Assembly: GCA_036898135.1 (NCBI GenBank)
Contig: CM072516.1
Span: forward strand, 23,508,244-23,572,243
Direction: 5' to 3'
Origin: Oncomelania hupensis
Lineage: Eukaryota > Mollusca > Gastropoda > Littorinimorpha > Pomatiopsidae
Length of the DNA stretch: 64,000 nt
The notes beneath the pieces were generated by a model. It was not told the origin of the DNA. It worked only from the letters and a program-made list of their open reading frames with translations, and ran no database searches. Every line of letters starts with the position of its first letter. Position 1 is the first letter of the stretch. Of this stretch, positions 46,101-60,022 are shown in pieces. A program made the position numbers and the translations under genes.

Positions 46101-48397
46101 GAGTCCGCTGGACCTAAAGCAATAATCTTGAATTGTATTGTAATGCTTCTCCTCCCACAGCATAAACCCATTCCCTTTGCTGGTTTCCATCATCAACCCA
46201 TTGCCGCCATTTCCTCCTCCAACACTACAAGCCATCAAGCACCTCAGCATGTCAGCACAAAATTCAAGCCAATGTTTAATAACATAGCAGCAATGTCCAC
46301 ACAACGGTCATTGTCAGCAGCCATAACCACACCATCAACGGCAGCAACATCATCCATGCTACAGTCAACCTCAGCAGCATCAGCCACGACGTTACCTCCA
46401 TCGTTGTCATCAACCGCAACACCACTGTCAGCAACGTCAACCACGCCATCATCGTCAGAAGCATAAACCACGTCACAACAACCGTCAGCATTAACCGCAC
46501 CTCCATTGTCAATAACATCAACTACGCCGCTACCATCATCAGCGTCAACCACGCCACCATGATCGTCATCAACATCAACAACCCACCACCTTCATCAACA
46601 ACTACAATGTCCCCTTTGTCTGCATCGTCAACTACGCCACCGTCATCTTCCGCAGCATCAACCACGTCATCACCATCGATAGCATCAACTACAGCACCAT
46701 TGCCATCACCATCAACCACGTCACCATGGATCATGTCAGTAATTTCGACCATGCCAACATCATCGTCAGCAACATCAATCACGCCACCATCATCGTCTGC
46801 AACATCAACGCGCCACCATCATCAACAGCAACATCAACCACGCCACTATTATCGTCAGCAACATCAACCACGCCACTGTCATCTTCAGGAACATCAACCA
46901 TGTCTGTACCCTCATGAGGGTGCCGGCATGGGTTTCTATACAAATAGTATCCTCACTTTCTGGAAAGTTAGTGCTTTAAAATTCCACTGTCGCTGTCTTT
47001 CTGTAAAGGATGCAGATTCCCCCGCCCCTGGAGGGCCGGGAGAAAAACCAGAACGAAAAACTAGGATAGGTGAGGGAATATATGAATGGGAATGGGCTCA
47101 TCTCCTACAGGTTTGAGCCAGGTTTCGGTGATAAAAACATCAGTAGTTTTCAACAACAAAATAAAAAATTTCATCGGCAAGGTAATCGGTCAAAACAGAA
47201 TAAGCATTAAATAAACAAGCAGTTAAAGTTTTCTCTCTCTTCGCAGCTCTCCGAACATAGCCACTTTCAAGTCTAACTTAAAAACTCATCTCTTCCTTAA
47301 ATCTCGTCTCCCATCACCATCATCATTCCTTCTTTTCTGATTCAGACCACCGCCGTCACACCGCACGCCCCCAGCCCCCTCACTCCTTAGTTGTTCTCCT
47401 CCTCCTCCCTCCCTCGCCTTTTATATTTTATTTGTAAATATTATTTTTTATGTTTGTATTATGTAATTGCATAGTTCATTAGTGTCTTGTTATTGTTTCC
47501 CTTCTTTTGTATGTATTTCGATGTTAACAATACGTATAAATGCGCTTTGAGCTGATGCCATGAGAAAAAAGCGCTATATAAATACCCTTATTATTATTAT
47601 TATTATTATTACAGTGGAACCTCCGGTATCCGTCTCTCTGGTATACGACTCCCTCCGTTATGTGACCTGAAAACTTCTGACGGTTTCACTTCCAATAATA
47701 AATGACCTCTGGTATGCGACAACCTCGTTTATGCGACCAGCGACCGTGTCTTAAGCCCTTTATACGACCGTCTTAGGCAATTGAAAACAGATATCAGTTA
47801 ATTTGTTGTCTGTACCTTTCGTTTTTTCTCTCATGTTAGTGTATGCCTGCTGTTGTCTGCTATTTCCGGTTCGCAAATAAGGGACATTACGCGCCTACAC
47901 TGGCTTGTCAAAATGGCGTTGCGCAAGAGGAACGTTTTGAGTATGGCAGAGAGAATGAAAGTGATTGAAAGAAGTGAAAATGGGGAGAGTTGTTTGTCTA
48001 TTGCAAGAAGTTTAGACGTTGGGAAGACCCAAATTCAGCTCATCATAAAGGATAAGGAATCTGTGAAACTACGATGGGAGAGTGGAGAAAGTGGTGAAAA
48101 GGGAAACATCGAAACCGAGAGCTTCTGCACTGACAGACTTGGATGAACGCGTCTAGCAGTGGTTCGACTGTTTTCTATTGAAGTTGTGAATAAAAGACAA
48201 AGCTAAAAATGAAACATGTTTTACAGTTTCCTTTGTCAAAGAATACATGCTGGTGAGTGTGAAAATTATGTCTACATACCCCTCCGAGCCTGACCCCCCT
48301 CCTCCTCACCCCACCCCTTGTTTCCGGTATAAGACCACCTCTATTATAAGACCGTTTTTTCTCAGATTTTGGACGGTCGTATACCGGAGGTTCCACT

Positions 48398-48470
<73 letters not shown>

Positions 48471-51400
48471 CATTATTATTGCTGTTGTTGTTGTTGTTGT
48501 TGTTATTAGTAGTAGTATTGGTTGGTTATTATTACTAGGCCACTCTATTTCCACACTGCGTAAAACAGGTGTCATAATTCCAAGGTAATACATTTTTTTT
48601 TTAAAACTGAATTGATTTGAAATCACTCCTCTTACTTGTTGATGAGCTTTCGGTAGGTTTTGAGGTCCTTGCTGGTGACAGGGAACTTTTCAGGGTCTTT
48701 GATACACTTCTCGAAGTACCGGTCAAAGTTGGCGATCGACTCTGCGTGGGGCTTGTCCGACTCTCGAATCAAATGGTGAAGTGTCACGTCCTGCACATTC
48801 ACCGACAGATGGTGTTGATGATGATGCTGATGATGATGAGGGATGATGATGGTGGTGTATAATTTGTATACAATTTACTGTAATTTAAGCGTGCGAATAG
48901 TTTACAGCTTAAGTATTGTAATATAATTATGTCGTATTTAGCATAGGGGAAGTCACTGGGAGGTACAATAATGACGATTTACGAACATGACGTCATCGCC
49001 TCCGAGTGCTTCCGAAAGGCCACGAAAGAAGGAGAGGTGTGATCGAACGACTCTAGTAGAGCACGGCGACTAATAGAGGTCTAATAAAAGGTATGACATT
49101 TTGATAGTATGCATTACAGAAACTGACTAGTTATACTGGAAAATGGTAAGGGTGTAACAGTATTAAATGATACCAGTGTTAGGTAGGTGATACCTGTAAC
49201 TCTGGGTCACTGCAGAGGTCACGTAAACCTCGGGTGGATCGGAGATCTCCCCTGGGTACGGGGTAGTCCTTCGTCTCAATGGCGGATCCGTACATTCGCA
49301 CGATTTTCGGACACAGACCACCCAGCTTTTTCTTCAGTTCACCTGCAGTCAACGTTAGAATTTTCATTGGTCATTTCTTTTTATGAAGAGGTAAAACCCA
49401 AGTCAAAAATGCTAAAACAAAAGTTAAAATAAACCTGAGTATCATCATTGACAGTTATTAAGAAATCTGGAAGATGTCCCTTCAGCATACAGCACAACCT
49501 TAAAATTCTCTTCTCTATGCATCAGAGGTTGGGAGTAGATTTCAAGCATATCGAATTGAATGTATGTAAAATAATGATTAGCGAGTAATTTGTGAGAATT
49601 CATATCTTTGCACTACAAAAAATAATGTTTAAGTGTTTGGTGATAGTCTAGGAGCTTTCTGATTTTTTGTTTAAAAACTTGGAACCTAATTGCAAAATAA
49701 TGTGAGTTTTGAGAGTAACTTCTTTAGCCTCTGTCCAACCTTACTAGCCGCCCTTCTCTCTCTCTCTCTCTTACCCTATCCCTCGCACGCACGCACGCAC
49801 GTACACAAACCAGCACACACGCACGCACACATACACAATCAGACACACACACACACATTTTTGTAGAAACGACGCTGTTATGACTGTCGTGAAACTCTAC
49901 ATATATTATTTTGACACATTTACCATCATTTTGACATTATTTTGCCATTTTTTTAAGCTAACCCTAACCCTAACCCAAACCCTAACCCTTAACGTAACCC
50001 TAAGCCTAACACAGCCCTAACCCTAACGGAACACTATTTTGACGTCAAAAAAACTAGGCCGTCAAAAGAAAGTACGTAGAGTTTCAAGTGTATGTCAGAG
50101 TAACGTCGTTTCTACCTAGCCACACACACACACACAAACAGCCGATGACCTGCGAGACACATATCTTTTTTGAGTCTTGCAAAGTCATTAGGTAACAAAA
50201 TGCAGGACTCACGGGCCACCAGGTCGACAGATTTGTTGGAAGGGCCACAGTACAGCACCGTCTTCTTGCCCTTGCCATCCGCAGCCAGCTGACGGTTGAT
50301 CTCACAGAACAGGTACACCAGCTTGATGCCCGTGTTCGTCTTGCCAGTGCCTGTAGCATAGACATAGCTAGCTGAACTGTCTTTTGCTTGTAACGACCGA
50401 CACATATTCATGGACACAAAACTTATATACGAGATTAAAATTACACAGACTAACCCGGTGGTCCTTGAATGAGAGAGAGACTGTGGGTAAGTGCCATTTT
50501 TATGGCTTCGTATTGCGGAACATTGTTGGATGGAAGGTATATGCAGTCTCTAGTCTCATGGTACTCGTCCTTACTCCCCAAACGTTCGTGATCTTTGTCT
50601 GAAACAAACCACACAAAAACGCGAATATGAAATAAAGTAAAATATATATTTTTTTAATTTACATAATCGTGTACGTCAAAAATTGTGTGAAGCGCCCCCC
50701 CCCCACCCCCAAACTCCCCATCTCTCATTCCTCCCGTACCCCTTCTAGTCTTCCCTCATGACTGGAAACGACATCTTTCTAGTATTACCCTTGTTTAAAA
50801 TAAAATAAAATAAAATAAAATAACTAACTACATGTAAATAAATAAGTAAATTCTGACTTTTCGGCCTCTTTGGTGAAAGCAAACTACTGCAGTGCACGGT
50901 CACTATCTGCAACATTTACACGCTGAGCTAAAGCAACAAATCTCATCTATAAAATGCCAAAACCTTGTAACTCTTTGTACGAAGAGGCGCAAACGGTTTG
51001 CCTGCACTTAACAAGACTATGTTTACTCAGACTTATGTGTTTTGGTGTTATTAATTTCTGATACTTGTAATTGTAATTGTTTGTCTTTGGAATTGGAATT
51101 TTATGTTCTGTTTGTATACCCACCCCTCCCCACCAACTCCATTTGTGAGGATCCCACTCCCCCCTCCCCTCCCTCGAAAAAGAAAATTAAGCCTCAGACA
51201 AAATAAATAAAATCTGACAACATTATATTACAACTTGGTGACGACAATTATGCGTAAGCTATCTAAAGTTTAAATTGCTCACCTAGAGGAGGGATCTTGC
51301 TGCCAAAGGCAATGGCCCGTGCCAGAATGCACTTTTTATCGTCAAGCTGCAGCAGCATTTCTTGACAACGTCTGCGGGAAAAGGAAACAGAGGAACAAAC

Positions 51401-54400
51401 GTATGATTATTGTGGGTGGCCGACAGAAGGGAGAATGGACTATCCTATCCTAACCTATCCCATAATTCGGAGGTCGTAGGGGCACCACAGATGATCGTTT
51501 AACCAGCGTACTCCATCTATTCCTGTCTTCAGCAACCCTGATGGTTTCGCTCAGTGTCAAACCAGTCTATTCTCGAATGTTGTCATGCCACCTCTTTTTC
51601 GGTTTCCCTCTTCTTCTACCTCCTTGCACTGTGCCTTGCAGGATGGTCTTTGCAAGACCTGATGATCTGGTGACGTGGCCATACCATCGGAGTTTCCGTT
51701 TTTTCACCACTGTGAGCAGGGCATCTTGTTGTCCAATGGCTTGCGTCATGGTCTGTCGGACTTCGTCGTTGGTGATGTGCTGGGTATAGGAAGTGTCCAG
51801 AAGTCTTCTGTAGCACCTCATCTCCATGCTTTGTATTCTTTGTTGTAGATCTGCTGTGAGGGTCCATGTTTCGCAAGCGTATATGAATATAGAGATGACA
51901 AGGGAGCGCAACAGTCTTACCTTGGAATGTAGGCTGATGGTCTTGTCTTTCTAACTTGGCTTCCACCTCACCAGGGCTTTTGATTGATTGATTGATTGAT
52001 TGTTGCTTTAGGTCCAGCGGACTCTTCCGAGCCAAATCAGGACCGGACAACCCCCGATCCGCATAAAAGATCTGCTGAAACAACCCTAGTGGGAAAATTG
52101 AACGCCCTCCACCGGCCAGTCACTTTACAATAAAGACCTCCCACGCAGGGGACGGCTGAGGCTTTACCCTAACTACTCGAACCCCCGGTTACAAAAACAA
52201 AATAGAATACAAACATCATTATAAATTATTAACAAAACATCTACATATAAAATGCCTATATTGCTAAATAATACAATCATAGGAAGCCCTAGTGACCACC
52301 CGGCAGAAAGCGTCCAACACTCCCAAGCTGATCCAACAGACCTCATACACAAACAAGGAGTCTTGTCCAGGAAGAGTTTTCAAGAAAAAAGGTAGGTCAT
52401 TGATCTAGCGAAGAAGAAGATAGTATAGCAGAGTGATAGGACAGAGCAGGAATGGGAAAGAGTAAATGAGGAAGACAGCGACAGTGGGAATTTAAAGCAC
52501 TAAATTTCCATAAAGTGGGGATACTATTTATACTGAAAACCCCCGGCAGCAGTATGGAATGGACAAAATGCAGAAATATGACGGCCTACTAGCGCAAAAA
52601 CCGAGAGTTACCGTTATCACGACATAAATGAAATTAACACGTGTTCTGTGTAATTTACAGAGCTACCGGTCATCCACAGTGGTAATTAGTAATTATCAGT
52701 GTTTGCCACGCCTTCCTAGCGCCAAAACCTGATACTTACAAGTATCATGAGATAATTAAAAATATCATAGGAAAATTACAATTATCAAGGAATAATTACA
52801 ATTATCATTGAAAAATTACAAATATCTTCGCGTGATCATGTTTAATTTTCAGTTTTGGCTCTAGCAATCCGTCTGGAAATGGGCCAAAACCGAAAATTGA
52901 AATTTTAAATTTGATAATTACAATTTTAATGTGTTAATTTAAATATGTCGTTGATACTTGTAATTATCACATAATATTTGTAATTATCATGTTTTGGCGC
53001 TAGTACGCCGTCATAATGTGAATTACATTGAACATGTGTTAATTACTATTATCACCGATACCTGTAAATGCACGTTTTGGCGCTACTAAGCCGCCTTATA
53101 ATTAAGCATGACCACGTAAAAATGATAACTATGAAGTGAAAATTTTAATTATTATGTGATAATTACAATTTTTGGTTTGGGCGCATTTACAGACGGATTG
53201 CTAGAGCCAAAACTGAAAATTAAACATGATCACGCGAAGATATTTATAATTTTTCAATAATTGTAATTATCCCTTGATAATTGTAATTATTCCTTGATAA
53301 TTGTAATTATCCCATGATATTTGTAATTATCTCATGATATTTGTAATTATCAGGTTTTGGCGCTACTAATTCGTCATAGAGAAATGCAAAAGGGGAGAGA
53401 CAAGATGGAGAATGAACAAAATGGAGAATGAACAAAATGGAGAACGGACAAAAGGGAGAATGGACAAAAGGGAGATTAGACAAAAGGTAGAATGGACAAA
53501 AGGGAGAATGGACAAAATGGGAGAATGGACAAAAGAGAGAATGGACAAAATGGAGAACGAACAAAAGGAAGAATAGACAAAATGGAGAATGGACAAAAGG
53601 GAGAATAGACAAAAGGAAGAATAGACAAAATATAGAATAGACAAAATGGAGAATGGACAAAAGGGAGAATAGACAAAAGGAAGAATATACAAAAGATAGA
53701 ACAGACAAAAGGGAGAATGGACAAAAGGGAGAATAGACAAAAGGAAGAATAGACAAAATATAGAATAGACAAAATGGAGAATGGACAAAAGGGAGAATGG
53801 ACAATAGGAAAATCTTTTGTCTCTGTCTGATCCTTAAGTGTATATACGGCTGTAAATATCTATATTGTTTTTCTTCCTGGGTCTAACCGGGCATATAAAT
53901 AGCTGTGAATAGGTTTTTGCTATTCTATTTCTGTCTTTTTTGTCATCTATGTACATAGTTGTAAATAGTCTATTTCTGTCTTTTTTGTCATTTGTGTACA
54001 TAGTTGTAAATAGTTTTTACCTTTACTATTCCGTCTTTTGGTGTATCGTAGCAAAAGTGATGTTTGATCGAGTGCATGTATTTTCTATGTAATGACTATG
54101 TAAAGCGTGGTGAGTCTGGTCATAGGCTGGATATATAGCGGGTTCCTATCCTATCCTATCCTGTCCCATAACCCGAAGGTCGTAGGGGCACCACAGATGA
54201 TCGCTTAACCAGCATACTCCATCTTTCTCTGTCCTCAGCAGCCCTCATGGCTTCGCTCAGTGTCAAACCAGTCCATTCTCGAATGTTGTCCTCCCACCTC
54301 TTTTTCGGTCTCCCCCTTCTTCTACCTCCTTGCACTGTGCCTTGCAGAATGGTCTTTGCAAGGCCTGATGATCTGGTGACGTGGCCATACCATCGGAGTT

Positions 54401-55879
54401 TCCGTTTCTTCACCACTGTGAGCAGGTCATCGTGTTGTCCAATGGCTTGTGTGATGGTCTGTCGGACTTCAACGTTGGTGATGTGTTGGGTATAGGAAAT
54501 GCATAGAAGTCTTCTGTAGCACCTCATCTCCATGCTTTGTATTCTTCGTTGGAGATCTGCTGTGAGGGTCCATGCTTCGCAAGCATATAGGAAGATGGAG
54601 ATGACCAGAGAGCGCAGCAGTCTTACTTTGGAATGTAGACTGATGGTTCTGTCTTTCCAAATGGGCTTCAACCTTGTCAGGGCAGCAGTTGTTTGTGCGA
54701 TCCTGGAGAGGACTTCCTGTCGAGACCCATTGTCTGACACAATGGCTCCTAAATATTTGAAGCTGTGCACTGTGTTGAGGGATTGGCCTTGTACTTTGAT
54801 GTCCGTGTTGATGCCATTGGTGTTGTTGGTCATCATTTTGGTCTTCTCTGCACTTATTTCCATTCCATAAGCTCTGGAGGTGGTGTCAAGCCTCTGTACA
54901 AGCTGTTCAAGTTCTTGTTCCTCTCCAGCCAATCCATCAATATCATCCGCAAAACGAAGATTGGAGATTGCTCTGCCCCCTATGCTGACTGTGCCTTCGT
55001 GATCTGCAAGAGCATCTGACATGATGCGCTCTAGGAAGATGTTGAAGAGTGTTGGAGAGAGTAGGCATCCTTGACGCACACCGATTGTTGTTCTGAACCA
55101 GTTCCCGATGACGCTGTTATGGAGGACTGCACTGGTAGCCTTGTCATACAGGCTTTTGATGACTTCTATAATTTTAGGGCTGATGTTGTACACTATGAAC
55201 ACATGATATAGATGTTGTTGGTGCTGTAGGTATTTCTCACAGATTATTCTGAGGTTGAAAATCTGTTCAGTGGTACTTCGCCCTGCCATGAATCCTGCTT
55301 GTTCTTCAGCTATGATTTGTTCAGCTTGTGGTTTCAACCTGTTGAGTATTATTTTCAGGAGGACCTTGCTGGGATGGCTGATGAGGCTGATGGTGCGGTA
55401 ATTTTCACACTCCTGAAGGTTACCTTTTTTGGGAAGAGTGATGACAAGCGACTGGGTCCATGGTGTAGGCCATTCCCCACTCTGCCAGATCTTGTTGCAG
55501 ATAATGGTGAGAGCATCAGTCATCGCTTCTCCTCCTGCTTGTAGCAGTTCCGCTGGTATGTTGTCCACTCCCGCTGACTTCCCTTTCTTCAGCGATTGCA
55601 CTGCTGCCTCAACTTCTTCCCGGAGAATTGGGAGGATTTCTTCTTCTTCTCTGCTCTCGGGACATGCTAGGACTGATGGGTCTCCATTTGGTGTATGGTT
55701 GTAAAGGTCAGAGCAGTACTCTGTCCATCTGTCCCAGACTTCTTGTTCTTTTGTAAGGCAAATGCCAGACTTGCTTTGGATAGTGGAGACTTTGGGCTGT
55801 TTAACACTTGTCAGCCGCTTCACAGTCTGGTAGGCCTTCTTGCTGTTCTTGTTCATAGCGGGTTGCTATATAAAAATCC

Positions 55880-55951
<72 letters not shown>

Positions 55952-58900
55952 AAATGGACAAAAGTAGTTTTGAGTATTTGTTAAAAAAAATAGATGGCGC
56001 TCAGTTGTTTTTTTTCTTTTTGCGCTGCTTACTGTTACAAATAAAAACAATTTGAGTTGCTCAGTTTTTTTTTAAAACACAAAACGAATTTGTTGGCATA
56101 GAAGCAAACTATATTTTAAAAAACCAAAAACATCCAGATATCTGGAAGCTTTTGAAGTTTCTTAAAGGCGAGCAAGCTTACACAACGAACGAACGAAAAA
56201 CGATGCTTAACATCCTATTGCATGAGCGTTAAGGACGATCACCACGTCGCTACCCTGACAACAATGACCATCATCATCATATCAAAAATGAGATCCAACG
56301 GATCTTTATAAGTCTAAGCAGAAATGTGTACGCACGCCAACAACTGCGGAGACCCAAATGGGAAACGCATGAGCAAAAACTGATTGGAAAGAATAGTGGC
56401 AGAGTATGAAACCAGAACCAATGAAGCGGTAGAATTCCTGGACTTTCTGCTAGGAGTTGGCTCCAAACTTTTATTTATGACGTGTTTCAATAATTTTTCA
56501 ATCATGACCTCTACTCAAACCTTTTTTTAAGCACAAATGTAAAATAAACAACACATAATTTAAACTGATTTTGTTAATTCTCCCTTTTGTCCGTTCTCCA
56601 TTTTGTCCATTCTCCAATTTATCCGCTTTCATTTTTGTCCTTCTCAGTTTTGTCTTTCTCCATTTTATCCGTTCTATCACGTGTCTTTCACTATTTTTTC
56701 TATTCTTATTTCTGTCTTTCCTCAATTCAGTCATGTACCCGATTACTGCCTGTGGTTGACGATATTACGTTCTTTGTTTACACTAACCGGGGACGCTACT
56801 CCAATAGCGCTTGGGTCGCTAAGGTTTACCCTACGGCTGAAACTATCAACCTTTGGCTCTGAACGGCGACTAGTCACTAGATGTTCTGATAGTACTAGAA
56901 CTACTACTGAGTATGTGTTCTTCTGTGTACAATATCCAGTCTACACTTATATACCCAAACAGGTAGGACTATTGAAACTCCAGTCGTGTCCTCCATGCCC
57001 AAGAGCCTCCACCCCATTATTACTAAATAAAGGTTTGCGTAAAATTTTTAAAATGTACCCCGGCGACAACTAGTCTTCAAATTTCAGATCATAAGTTCAG
57101 AAGACAAGATTTGGAGAGAATAAAGGAGATATTGTTCTCAAGACATGTAGGTCTATTTCGCTAAAAGCTTCACCTGTCAACTTCCGACTTGGGCAGTATC
57201 TCCATGGTAACCAGCTTGTCGCCACCTTTGGTCAATAGCTGTGGGGGCGGCTGAGGACTGGAGGGTGCAAGGACAAAAGTAACGATCAAGTTCCCTCCCT
57301 CCGGCTGGCGCTTGCCCAGGTGGTTTACTCTGACCACGCTGCCGTGTGCTAGCCACGTGTAGTCCTTGTCTACAGTTTCTGCTATGCCGCTCTGCTTCAT
57401 CCGAGACACCTGCCCAGGAAAGCAGCTGTAGCAATTCACACTGGTTGAATGTGCAAAGCAGAGGTAGCCTTGGATTACTCTTTTAAGACTACAACACTGA
57501 TCATTTTTTTAAAAGTGACGAGTAGGCTAAGCTATCGCTATTCCGATAATGTAGTCAAGACAGAATATAAACAGTCTTTCTTAACTCCCGAATTCTTTAA
57601 GTGTTAAAATGTTAAATGTATATCGACCAGCGCCTTGAGCAGCTCTTGAGCTGGAAAGGCGCTATATAAAAGGGATACAATAAATAAATACATACATCAT
57701 TACATCATTATTGCTTTAGGTCCAGCGGACTCTTCCGAGCCAAATCAGGACCGGACAACCCCTGATCCGCATAAAAGATTTGCTGAAACAACCCTAGTGG
57801 TAAAACTGAAAGCTCTCCACCAGCCAGTCACTTTACAATAAAGACATCCCACGCAGGGGACGCTGAGGCTGTACTCTAATTTATCGAACCCCCGTTTACA
57901 AAAACAAAATAGAATACAAACATCATTATAAATTATCAACAAAACACATACATATAAAATGCCTACATCGCTAAATAATAACATCATAGGAAGCCCTAGT
58001 GACCACGTGGCAGAAAGCGTCCAATATTCCCAAGCTGATCCAACAGACCTCATACACAAATAAGGAGTCTTTTCCCGGAAGAGTTTTCAAGAAAAAAGGT
58101 AGGTGACTGGTCTAGCGAAGAAGAAGATAGTATAGCAGATTGATAGAACAGAGCAGGAATGAGAAAGAGCAAATGAGAAAGACAGCGACAGTGGGAATTT
58201 AAAGCACTACATTTCCAGAAAGTGGGGATACTATTTATACTGAAACCCCCGGCACCCCAACGGGGGAAATAAATAAATAAATTAAAAGAAATGTTTAAAA
58301 AAAAGTTTGTTGTCAAAACGTAAGAGGGAGCGGACGTCCTATTGTCCGATAAAAAGAGCTAGCCCATTCTTCGCTTACCACAGCATCCGAGCATTTGGTC
58401 TTGTATCGGATACAGAGGTAGTCGAGAGGGAAGGCCACCAAGCCCTTGCTGTTGTCACAATCAGGATCATCGTCCTTCTTTTCTCCGATGGTGTCCGCAG
58501 CCTTACCTCCGAATTCAATGCACCGATCGAAGCAGAACTTGGCTGTCAGCTTGAAGGTGCCTCTGCAACAGGTCACTCACAGTAAAAGTGACAGATATGC
58601 TTACAGTTGCAATGTTATGCACTTGTGGCAGACAACATATACTGTAGGTCTTCTATTCGGCTGATTAAGAACCGTGGACCGTGTGTAGCTAAACGAAACT
58701 GAACCAACACTAAAACATTTCAGAAAAAGAAATAAACTGAATAAAAGTTGATATAAGGACGACGCTCATTAACTCAAAACAGCTGCTGCCCCTTACCTGT
58801 ACTGCAGAGAGTTGGAGGCACTCTGAGACTTGAGAACGATGGGCACGTTCTCGATGACCACTCCGCCGTCGCTGTTGCCAGCTTCCACGGCAGCCTCCAT

Positions 58901-59985
58901 CTCCAGCAGCGGCATCCAGTCACGTGCATAGTCCGCATAACTGCAGCATGCAATTTTTCCTTTAACCTACTCTTTTAATATAATTGCTTTGGAATGAGAT
59001 ATATGCATTCAGAGCAGTCTACAACTATAAAACAACAGCAACAACAAGGACAAAGAAATAGTTCTATATCCTCTATATTCTTCATACTATTTAATCAAAG
59101 GCTTAAATGTTATTAATTTATTCGCCTTCAGAATAAAAGCATGTCAGCAAACCCTAAATGACAGACCAAGGGAAGTAACGTTTGTCAGTAATTATTACTT
59201 CCCTTGGTCTGGAAATTTAGGGTTTGCAGACAAGCCGAGTCGCAAACTGGAGTTTGCTCCCTTACTCCGAAAACTAACATTGGTGAAATCGCAAATTCAA
59301 AACATTGCATCTTCGCTAAGCAATATACCATTATACGAATAAACGGTGTCGTATGATATGTACAAGAGGCTATAGATGCTCAACAACGACCATGAAAATA
59401 GGCACTAACAAGTGTGCCAGTAAGTAACCGACTAAAATTAAGTCTCCTCTCAACAGGCCATACTCACCCTCTGAAATCTCTGTTTCTCACAGATCTGGTC
59501 GCGAAGGTGGTGAGAGTGAGGACGGGTTCATTGACGTGCGGCGTACACATCACTGCGTTGCGCGTCACGTGTAGCATCTCAACGCGCGGTGTTAGCAGAC
59601 CCTTTTTTGGTTCCGCTGACATCTGGATTTGTAGCACCTGCCCCACTGTATACACTCTCCTGTGCAAGAATAATACGTGTAGTACAATATCCACAATGAT
59701 AGTAGATAGTTTTCATTGGCGTTTATTATAATTGCCTCACACAACAAGAACTGGTAATGCATGCGCCGGAAACCTACTTGAAAAGTGTCGGTCGCAGGGA
59801 CACTTGGCCAGCGCCTTTCTCAGATGTCATGCAGTCCACGGCTATCGGCTCTTGTCCACAGGCTTCGTCGCTCCCAGAAATGGGCAGTAGCGATGGCCCA
59901 TCAATAGTCTGGGGAACCTGACACAGTCATTGGCAGATCGTCAGACCCTCTGTCCCTCTCCCTTTGTCTGCCTGTCCTCCCCCCC

Positions 59986-60022
<37 letters not shown>

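Noticed and set aside
46559..47116. 185-codon Ser/Thr/Pro-rich plus-strand frame, mucin-like in look
   Set aside because: It is carried by a degenerate ~30-bp minisatellite and runs on into a SINE-like fragment; no signal peptide or splice context.
53307..53804. Three overlapping Phe/Leu/Ser/Cys-rich minus-strand frames of 98-165 codons
   Set aside because: They are translations of a 16-bp minisatellite in its three frames; a stop-free unit keeps all of them open.
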